Source of the DNA: an uncultured Collinsella sp.
Lineage (GTDB): Bacteria > Actinomycetota > Coriobacteriia > Coriobacteriales > Coriobacteriaceae
NCBI GenBank assembly: GCA_958424475.1
Contig: CATZTY010000019.1
Location: 1-10,595 of the forward strand
Direction: 5' to 3'
Length of the DNA: 10,595 bases
In this document: positions 6,632-10,595 of the stretch, one piece after another
Numbering within the stretch: position 1 is the first letter of the stretch
How the letters are laid out: every line of letters starts with the position of its first letter
Notes under the pieces: model-generated
Seen by the model: only the letters and a program-made list of their open reading frames with translations
Database searches by the model: none
What the model was told of the DNA's origin: nothing
Program-made: the position numbers and the translations under genes

Positions 6632-6660
6632 AGGGCGCTCCTTCGGGGGCGCCCTATTTC
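6632..6660 (+). terminator. Terminator after serS
   Basis: A 10-bp stem (6632-6641 with 6646-6655, one G-T pair) is capped by a stable TTCG tetraloop closed by C-G. The T tail (ATTTC) is short. Confidence 0.75.
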
Positions 6661-6708
6661 GTGCGCAGGTCCATACCATGCCGTGCGGACAGCTCAATAG
6701 AAAACACA

Positions 6709-6722
6709 CGAACAACTGTTCT
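6709..6722. promoter_or_regulatory. Candidate LexA (SOS) box
   Basis: CGAACAACTGTTCT contains GAAC-N4-GTTC, the core of the LexA/DinR operator in Bacillus and Actinobacteria. It lies 60 bases before the next start codon and where the -35 of an extended -10 promoter would fall. It runs directly into the 10-bp palindrome CTGTATACAG (6721-6730). Confidence 0.55.
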
Positions 6723-6739
6723 GTATACAGCCATCTACC

Positions 6740-6748
6740 TGCTATGCT
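6740..6748 (+). promoter_or_regulatory. Candidate extended -10 of the 125-residue protein gene
   Basis: TGCTATGCT contains the extended -10 TG plus a TATGCT hexamer. The -35 region (about 6719-6725) is poor and overlaps the candidate LexA box, as expected for a repressor-controlled promoter. Confidence 0.45.
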
Positions 6749-6781
6749 TTTGCTAAATAAGAGCGAGAGAAAGGGGACGCG

Positions 6782-7159
6782 ATGGAGCTGTTTGATGATC
6801 GGGTGGTTTTGTTTGAGAGCGACGAGGGCGGGGAGTACCTGCTTGTAACGTGTGAGCCGTCTGGCATGGGCGGCCTGGTGGTTCGGCAGACGAGTGAGGG
6901 TCCGTTGACACAATGGTGCTTTGAGGAGTCGCCGCATGTGGTCGAGACCTTTGTGACGCACGAGGGGCTTGTGGCGCTGGAGCACTTCTATGGAGTTGGG
7001 ACTTCCAACCAGGTCGCGCGCATGCTGAGCATCTCGTTTGCCGATTATGATTGTGCCCAGCGGGTGAGATCGCTCTTGAGGGAACTTGATGCCAAGTTTG
7101 ACGTGATCGAAAAGCCAATCGATCGTACGGGGAACGGCGGTATATGCGGAGCAGCATGA
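6782..7159 (+). CDS. Conserved-looking hypothetical protein, 125 residues
   Basis: I do not recognise this family. The frame starts at an ATG four bases after AAGGGGA (6771-6777) and encodes a soluble, mildly acidic protein with no signal peptide or membrane segment. The first ~45 residues alternate short hydrophobic and charged stretches (VVLFESDEGGEYLLVTCEP), suggesting beta strands. The region from about residue 70 (HFYGVGTSNQVARMLSISF) to residue 105 looks helical, ending in RVRSLLRELDAKFDVIEK. Codon use resembles the neighbouring genes, which supports real coding. It stands alone between the serS terminator and the tRNA-Arg cluster. The candidate LexA box upstream hints at DNA-damage control, but nothing in the protein itself indicates a repair role. 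Confidence 0.75.
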   Translation: MELFDDRVVLFESDEGGEYLLVTCEPSGMGGLVVRQTSEGPLTQWCFEESPHVVETFVTHEGLVALEHFYGVGTSNQVARMLSISFADYDCAQRVRSLLRELDAKFDVIEKPIDRTGNGGICGAA

Positions 7160-7195
7160 CAAAACCGTGTTTCACAAAAAAGTTTGAGATTGTGC

Positions 7196-7224
7196 TTGAC
7201 TCCAATAAGCTAAAGTGGTTTTAT
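7196..7224 (+). promoter_or_regulatory. Promoter of tRNA-Arg copy 1
   Basis: TTGACT (7196-7201) is followed after 17 bases by TTTTAT (7219-7224). An A-run just upstream (CACAAAAAAG) could act as an UP-like element. It is weaker than the promoters of copies 2 and 3. Confidence 0.6.
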
Positions 7225-7236
7225 ATGTCTTGCGCT

Positions 7237-7313
7237 GCGGCGTTACCTCAGCTGGATAGAGGGTCTGACTACGAATCAGAACGTCATAGGTTCGAATCCT
7301 ATACGCCGCACCA
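7237..7313 (+). tRNA. tRNA-Arg (anticodon ACG), copy 1
   Basis: A 77-nt gene with encoded CCA. GCGGCGT/ACGCCGC acceptor, CCTC/GAGG D-stem, TCTGA/TCAGA anticodon stem around CTACGAA (anticodon ACG), and ATAGG-TTCGAAT-CCTAT T-arm. A34 is normally converted to inosine by TadA, allowing CGT, CGC and CGA decoding, the arginine codons favoured in this window. The sequence is identical to copies 2 and 3. A repeat unit carrying this gene's last 20 nt follows. Confidence 0.97.
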
Positions 7314-7323
7314 ATTGAAATTG

Positions 7324-7353
7324 AAAGCCTCCGGCAACGGGGGCTTTTCTTTT
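7324..7353 (+). terminator. Terminator after tRNA-Arg copy 1
   Basis: A 10-bp stem (7324-7333 with 7338-7347) is capped by a GCAA tetraloop (GNRA type) and followed by a T-rich tail. Confidence 0.9.
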
Positions 7354-7368
7354 ACGTCGGCACTGCAT

Positions 7369-7484
7369 GGATTCGAACCTCGGTCGAGGCGCGGGCGTAA
7401 AGAAAACGCGGAGCGTTTTTAGCCCGCGGGCGAGCGCGCCGGCAGGCGGGCGAAGCCGGTGCGGATCCGCGAAGCGGATGCGCG
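7369..7484 (+). repeat. tRNA-linked repeat R, tRNA-Arg copy 1
   Basis: The unit starts with GGATTCGAACCT (7369-7380), the exact reverse complement of the tRNA-Arg T-arm at 7288-7299. It then has a two-part hairpin: outer CGCGGGC/GCCCGCG (7390-7396, 7422-7428) and inner AAAACGC/GCGTTTT (7403-7409, 7413-7419), with a T run. CCGGC/GCCGG (7439-7443, 7455-7459) and ATCCGC-GAA-GCGGAT (7465-7479) follow. The 29-base core 7395-7423 is shared with the tRNA-Leu copy. It lies beyond the terminator, so only readthrough transcripts would contain it. Confidence 0.85.
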
Positions 7485-7504
7485 GAATTCTATACGCCGC
7501 ACCA
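7485..7504 (+). repeat. Partial tRNA-Arg 3' end (20 nt), after R copy 1
   Basis: These 20 bases match the tRNA-Arg 3' end (T-loop GAAT to CCA) with one change (GAATTC for GAATCC), exactly 191 bases downstream of the original. It is not a functional tRNA. Confidence 0.9.
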
Positions 7505-7589
7505 ATCGAAATTGAAAGCCTCCGGCAACGGGGGCTTTTATTTTATGGCGGTATCCCATGGATCCGAATCTCGGTCGAGGCGCGGGCGT
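7491..7589 (+). repeat. Second, truncated unit of the 191-bp tandem repeat
   Basis: From the tRNA tail to CGCGGGCGT this unit matches 7300-7398 at a constant offset of 191 with only scattered substitutions and no indel. It then diverges abruptly inside what would be the R core. It repeats the terminator hairpin and a T-arm-like segment with two mismatches (7560-7571). Confidence 0.85.
7515..7544 (+). terminator. Duplicated terminator behind the first tRNA tail
   Basis: The same AAAGCCTCCG-GCAA-CGGGGGCTTT hairpin as behind tRNA-Arg copy 1, 191 bases further on, with a T-rich tail. Confidence 0.85.
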
Positions 7590-7627
7590 CTCAATCATCA
7601 CTTCGTAAAATTTTTCCAAATTGTCGC

Positions 7628-7656
7628 TTGACCCATCGAGGGGTCACGTGCATAAT
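7628..7656 (+). promoter_or_regulatory. Promoter of tRNA-Arg copy 2
   Basis: TTGACC (7628-7633) and CATAAT (7651-7656) are separated by 17 bases, preceded by an A/T-rich UP-like stretch. A dyad TGACCC-N6-GGGTCA (7629-7646) overlaps the -35 and spacer. Confidence 0.8.
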
Positions 7657-7668
7657 AATCCGTGCGTT

Positions 7669-7745
7669 GCGGCGTTACCTCAGCTGGATAGAGGGTCTGA
7701 CTACGAATCAGAACGTCATAGGTTCGAATCCTATACGCCGCACCA
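7669..7745 (+). tRNA. tRNA-Arg (anticodon ACG), copy 2
   Basis: Identical over 77 nt to copies 1 and 3. Unlike those, it is followed only by its terminator: there is no R element, inverted T-arm copy or duplicated tRNA tail. Confidence 0.97.
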
Positions 7746-7755
7746 ATTGAATTTT

Positions 7756-7783
7756 AAAGCCTCCGGTAACGGAGGCTTTTCTT
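7756..7783 (+). terminator. Terminator after tRNA-Arg copy 2
   Basis: A fully paired 10-bp stem (7756-7765 with 7770-7779), GTAA tetraloop and T-rich tail. The change from GGGGG to GGAGG restores the one G-T pair of the other copies to A-T. Confidence 0.9.
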
Positions 7784-7862
7784 ATATCGCGATGCGTCGA
7801 AGATCGCATCAAGTGGTCAAAATGAGTAAAAATCAAATTCAATAATTTTTTTCGAAAAATGC

Positions 7863-7891
7863 TTGACCTTTATTCAGTCGATGTGCATAAT
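7863..7891 (+). promoter_or_regulatory. Promoter of tRNA-Arg copy 3
   Basis: TTGACC (7863-7868) and CATAAT (7886-7891) are 17 bases apart, with the same GTGCATAATAATC context as copy 2 and a T/A-rich stretch upstream (about 7844-7860). Confidence 0.8.
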
Positions 7892-7903
7892 AATCAACAA
7901 GTC

Positions 7904-7980
7904 GCGGCGTTACCTCAGCTGGATAGAGGGTCTGACTACGAATCAGAACGTCATAGGTTCGAATCCTATACGCCGCACCA
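7904..7980 (+). tRNA. tRNA-Arg (anticodon ACG), copy 3
   Basis: Identical to copies 1 and 2. With its downstream terminator, R element and tRNA tail it duplicates 7237-7504 at an offset of 667 bases with about four substitutions and no indel, but its promoter resembles that of copy 2. Confidence 0.97.
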
Positions 7981-7990
7981 ATTGAAATTG

Positions 7991-8020
7991 AAAGCCTCCG
8001 GCAACGGGGGCTTTTCTTTT
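7991..8020 (+). terminator. Terminator after tRNA-Arg copy 3
   Basis: A 10-bp stem with GCAA tetraloop (7991-8000, 8005-8014) and T-rich tail, identical to that of copy 1. Confidence 0.9.
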
Positions 8021-8035
8021 ACGTCGGCACTGCAT

Positions 8036-8151
8036 GGATTCGAACCTCGGTCGAGGCGCGGGCGTAAAGAAAACGCGGAGCGTTTTTAGCCCGCGGGCGA
8101 GTCCGCCGGCAGGCGGGCGAAGCCGGTGCGGATCCGCGCAGCGGATGCGCG
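8036..8151 (+). repeat. tRNA-linked repeat R, tRNA-Arg copy 3
   Basis: Near-identical to 7369-7484. It has the inverted T-arm copy (8036-8047), 29-base core (8062-8090), outer CGCGGGC/GCCCGCG stem and the terminal ATCCGC/GCGGAT hairpin, here with loop GCA instead of GAA, so the change falls in a loop. Confidence 0.85.
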
Positions 8152-8171
8152 GAATCCTATACGCCGCACCA
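8152..8171 (+). repeat. Partial tRNA-Arg 3' end (20 nt), after R copy 3
   Basis: An exact copy of the last 20 nt of tRNA-Arg including CCA, 191 bases downstream of the original. The repeat continues through a terminator and a further inverted T-arm copy (8227-8238) before diverging after about 8243. Confidence 0.9.
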
Positions 8172-8181
8172 ATTGAAATTG

Positions 8182-8211
8182 AAAGCCTCCGGCGACGGGG
8201 GCTTTTCTTTT
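8182..8211 (+). terminator. Duplicated terminator behind the second tRNA tail
   Basis: The same 10-bp stem (8182-8191 with 8196-8205) with a GCGA tetraloop, which is still of the GNRA class, and a T-rich tail. The 130 bases that follow hold a last T-arm copy and no clear promoter. Confidence 0.85.
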
Positions 8212-8332
8212 ACGTAAACACCGCATGGATTCGAACCTCGGTCAATGGGGACTATTTCTCATCGACTCGTGTAAGATTTCGAGTATGCGCCTCGGTGAGC
8301 CCGTGGCGCGCTCTTTCTTTAGACGACCGATC

Positions 8333-8340
8333 AGGGTGAT
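8333..8340 (+). promoter_or_regulatory. Ribosome binding site of the large 3' gene
   Basis: AGGGTGAT, close to the anti-16S consensus, lies five bases before the GTG at 8346 and decides that start over internal ATGs. Confidence 0.7.
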
Positions 8341-8345
8341 ATTTC

Positions 8346-10595
8346 GTGGCAGAGCGTCCGACATACAAGCTCAGGTTTCTCGATCCCAAAAAGCGCTTTC
8401 CGGCCATGCCCGAGCAGCCTGCGGGACGCTCGTATGGCGTGGTTTGGAAGCTCTTTGGCGAGGACCCGCATGAATCATGCTATGTCGTCGAATTCGTCGG
8501 CAAAAGCCATGTGTCGCTTTTGGGCTACGTGTGCGTTTCGGGTGAGGTCTATAAGGTGGACCGTCCCGTTAACGAGGAATCGCTGCCCGACGATCCCGAC
8601 ATGCAACTGATTCTTGACGAGTCCGATTCCACCATCGGTGAGATTGCGGTCAGGGGTACCGATGGGACGATGCACTCCCGGGCGCGAGTCATCGGCTCTC
8701 CCGAAGGCACCATGCGCGAACAAACCGATCGCGAGACGTGGAATTCGACGCGCAGCCTTCGCTACGGCGAGTTCATGGCCTCGATGTTCTTGCGTTACGT
8801 GATATTCGCCGATTCTGAAAACACTGTCTCGGGCACGGCAGATGCCGACGGCCTCGACGAGGGCATGAAAAATGCTGTCGACAAGATCAAACTTGTAAAA
8901 CTCCCCGAGCCGGTTGAGGTACTGCTGGGTTTTGATTCCACGCCGCTGCCCGATGCAATCGAAACGTTGCTCTATCGCATTGACCATACAGATAATCCAA
9001 GTGGCATTGAGCGCTATGCCGCCGCTTTGATGGGCGAAGTTAATCTGCCTCGCCTGCGCACCATCGCGGCCAAAACCGAAATGAGCCTGGCGCGCATCGA
9101 TCGCTCGAGGCTCTTCTATCTCAATTTTGACCGTAGCCTGCTGGACCAGGACGAGATCGATACCCTGCTTGCCGTCGAGTGCCGCCTGAACCGCCTATCG
9201 GGCATCCTTGAGCGTATTGGGGCAGGGTTGGGCCCCGTTGCCTCGTCGCCAAGCTTTGAGGGCTGCTCGCTCTTTGACCTATGGCATATCAGCAAGACGA
9301 CAAACGACGTTCCTCGCCTGCTCGAAACGCTGTCGAATGACAACCCATGGGCCAAGCCGGGGACGGTTGCGTGCCAGCCGGGTGGCGAGTGGGACGTTCG
9401 CACCCGTTTTGCACGTATCGTAGAAGCGCTCAACGTGGTTACGCGGCTCGACTACACCTATCGAGCTAACGTCGCCGAGGGCATCATGCTGGTGCGATTT
9501 GGCCGCACGGTTGTCGATGCTATGCCGCAGCGCGAATACGATGCTCAAGATGACGCCTGGCGTGAGGTGGATGAGCCTAAGCGCGCAGCATGGGCCACTG
9601 AGCACGATGCGCGTATTGTGCTTACACTCGCGGCGGCTTGCTTTGCCGCGGGCGCCTGCATCACGCGCTGCTATGTGCAGATTGCTGCTCCCGACAGTGA
9701 GCAGGGCGAGCGCGTTGTTGCAACGTATTTCTTTGGGCGTGCGGCCTATCTGGCCGATTGCGTGCCTGTCGCCAAGGATCTTGAGAGCATGGACATGGAC
9801 GATATGCCGTGCAAGCGTGTACTTGAGGCGTATGAGTCAACCGCTCCGGAGACGATTGAGCCTGCGGAGGTTCATGCTCGTCCGCGTGATGACCATCGCA
9901 CGCTGCCGCCGGCGCTGCGCGATCTGCTGCTTGCCGATACGGCTGACGAGTTGGAGGTCATGGAAGAGGACGACGACCCATACGTGGCCCGTGTTGTTGA
10001 ATTGCGCGAGCAGGCAAAAGTCGACCGTACAGGTGCTTTTGAAGGCTTTTCTCGTCTTGTCGAGGAGTTGGAGGCTAAGTGCGCCGTCGCCGAGCTTTTG
10101 GCGACAGGTCCGGTTCAAACGCAGTTTTGCGATAACCAGCTGGTGCGCATGGTGCTACCGGTGTTGGAAGAAGACCGCTCTGTGCGAATCCTTCGTGCGC
10201 CCGATGCGCTGTACTTTGCCCAGCACGAGATCTGCAGCTTTTACGCCGAGCAAGAGGACTTTGAACGAGCGCTGCCCGAGGTGCGCCATCTTTACGATCT
10301 GGCGCGCTCGTCCATGCAATCGCACTTTGCGCTCATCAACGTGCTTGCGCGTCTGGAGCGCTTTGACGAGATTATCGAGGTGGCGCGCCACGGCCTACGT
10401 ATTGCCAGCGATCGTTCTGTAATCGGCTACCTGTTCTATCGCTTGGCGTTTGCCTATTGGAATTGCGATCAGCTCGACCTGGCGCTGGCATGTTATCGCC
10501 TGGTGCCGCGCGGCGAGGAGTCGGGCGGCAGTGCGCAGGAGGAAATGCAGGGCCTTATGAACGAGATGGGCGTCAGCGAGCCTCCGACGTTCGAG
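8346..10595 (+). CDS. Large hypothetical protein with TPR-like C-terminal helices (3' end outside window)
   Basis: I do not recognise the family. One frame stays open for 750 codons from the GTG at 8346 to the window edge with no stop, and its codon use matches the neighbouring genes. It begins MAERPTYKLRFLDPKKRFP. The N-terminal ~190 residues look mixed alpha/beta. Residues about 423-448 (RIVLTLAAACFAAGACITRC) are the most hydrophobic stretch but more like a buried helix than a membrane span. A charged linker (EEDDD, about 539-544) precedes residues ~620-725, where helix pairs such as ALYFAQHEICSFYAEQEDFERALP and YLFYRLAFAYWNCDQLDLALACY have TPR-like spacing (bulky-A-Y-x-A pattern). No signal peptide or catalytic motif is evident. 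A protein-interaction or scaffold role is a guess from the TPR-like part only. Confidence 0.85.
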   Translation, partial: MAERPTYKLRFLDPKKRFPAMPEQPAGRSYGVVWKLFGEDPHESCYVVEFVGKSHVSLLGYVCVSGEVYKVDRPVNEESLPDDPDMQLILDESDSTIGEIAVRGTDGTMHSRARVIGSPEGTMREQTDRETWNSTRSLRYGEFMASMFLRYVIFADSENTVSGTADADGLDEGMKNAVDKIKLVKLPEPVEVLLGFDSTPLPDAIETLLYRIDHTDNPSGIERYAAALMGEVNLPRLRTIAAKTEMSLARIDRSRLFYLNFDRSLLDQDEIDTLLAVECRLNRLSGILERIGAGLGPVASSPSFEGCSLFDLWHISKTTNDVPRLLETLSNDNPWAKPGTVACQPGGEWDVRTRFARIVEALNVVTRLDYTYRANVAEGIMLVRFGRTVVDAMPQREYDAQDDAWREVDEPKRAAWATEHDARIVLTLAAACFAAGACITRCYVQIAAPDSEQGERVVATYFFGRAAYLADCVPVAKDLESMDMDDMPCKRVLEAYESTAPETIEPAEVHARPRDDHRTLPPALRDLLLADTADELEVMEEDDDPYVARVVELREQAKVDRTGAFEGFSRLVEELEAKCAVAELLATGPVQTQFCDNQLVRMVLPVLEEDRSVRILRAPDALYFAQHEICSFYAEQEDFERALPEVRHLYDLARSSMQSHFALINVLARLERFDEIIEVARHGLRIASDRSVIGYLFYRLAFAYWNCDQLDLALACYRLVPRGEESGGSAQEEMQGLMNEMGVSEPPTFE

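Noticed and set aside
5322..6632. 436-codon minus-strand open frame opposite serS
   Set aside because: It mirrors serS almost exactly, is leucine/valine/glycine-rich low-complexity sequence, and arises from the codon bias of the real gene.
7369..7400. Minus-strand tRNA suggested by the T-loop-like sequence in R
   Set aside because: Only two of five T-stem pairs can form and no acceptor, D-arm or anticodon arm is found on that strand.
7237..8243. CRISPR-like array
   Set aside because: The repeats are tRNA genes and their trailers, with few copies, irregular spacing and no cas genes.
7144..8339. Plus-strand open frames of 60-130 codons running through tRNA-Arg genes and R repeats, some arginine-rich like the Tpr protein of E. 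coli tyrT
   Set aside because: They read through tRNAs and terminators, lack ribosome sites, and repeat only because the DNA repeats. The likeness to Tpr is probably due to GC-rich repeat sequence.
7237..10595. Integrated prophage or genomic island at the tRNA-Arg cluster
   Set aside because: The duplicated tRNA ends resemble att sites but lie only 191 bp apart and no integrase or phage gene is visible in the window.

Overview
The window is GC-rich (about 60% by eye) and carries bacterial housekeeping genes in a compact layout. Gene content, the actinobacterial-style coding bias and the style of the tRNA flanks suggest a Coriobacteriia member, most likely Collinsella or a close relative. That assignment is an inference from general familiarity and rests on no database search.

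Positions 1-2948 hold the 3' part of metG (methionyl-tRNA synthetase), a strong terminator, then rsmA (16S rRNA dimethyltransferase) overlapped by a tatD-family metal-dependent hydrolase. A tRNA-Leu(CAG) with its own promoter and terminator follows. The next ~450 bases (3116-3568) contain no gene. They hold a tRNA-linked repeat here called R and an AT-rich 221-bp element bounded by 34-bp inverted repeats.

Positions 3569-5213 carry rlmH (23S rRNA pseudouridine methyltransferase), proC (pyrroline-5-carboxylate reductase), a cluster of nested hairpins, and a small single-span membrane protein of 57 residues on the minus strand. The small gene is divergent from serS (seryl-tRNA synthetase, 5325-6608), and the two share a short promoter region with a palindromic -10. 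After serS comes a 125-residue protein of unknown function, whose promoter carries a sequence matching the Gram-positive LexA/SOS box.

Positions 7196-8243 are the most unusual part. There are three identical tRNA-Arg(ACG) genes, each with a promoter and a GNRA-loop terminator. Two of them are followed by a tandem repeat of 191-bp period whose second unit begins with the last 20 nt of the tRNA, which recalls the E. coli tyrT/RtT arrangement. The R element in these units carries an inverted copy of the tRNA T-arm. The R element behind tRNA-Leu instead carries an inverted copy of the tRNA-Leu T-arm, at almost the same distance. From 8346 to the window end runs a 750-codon open frame, with no stop inside the window, for a large protein of unknown function with TPR-like helices near its visible end.

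Most genes serve translation (aminoacylation, tRNAs, rRNA methylation). No integrase, transposase, toxin, CRISPR array or defence gene is visible.
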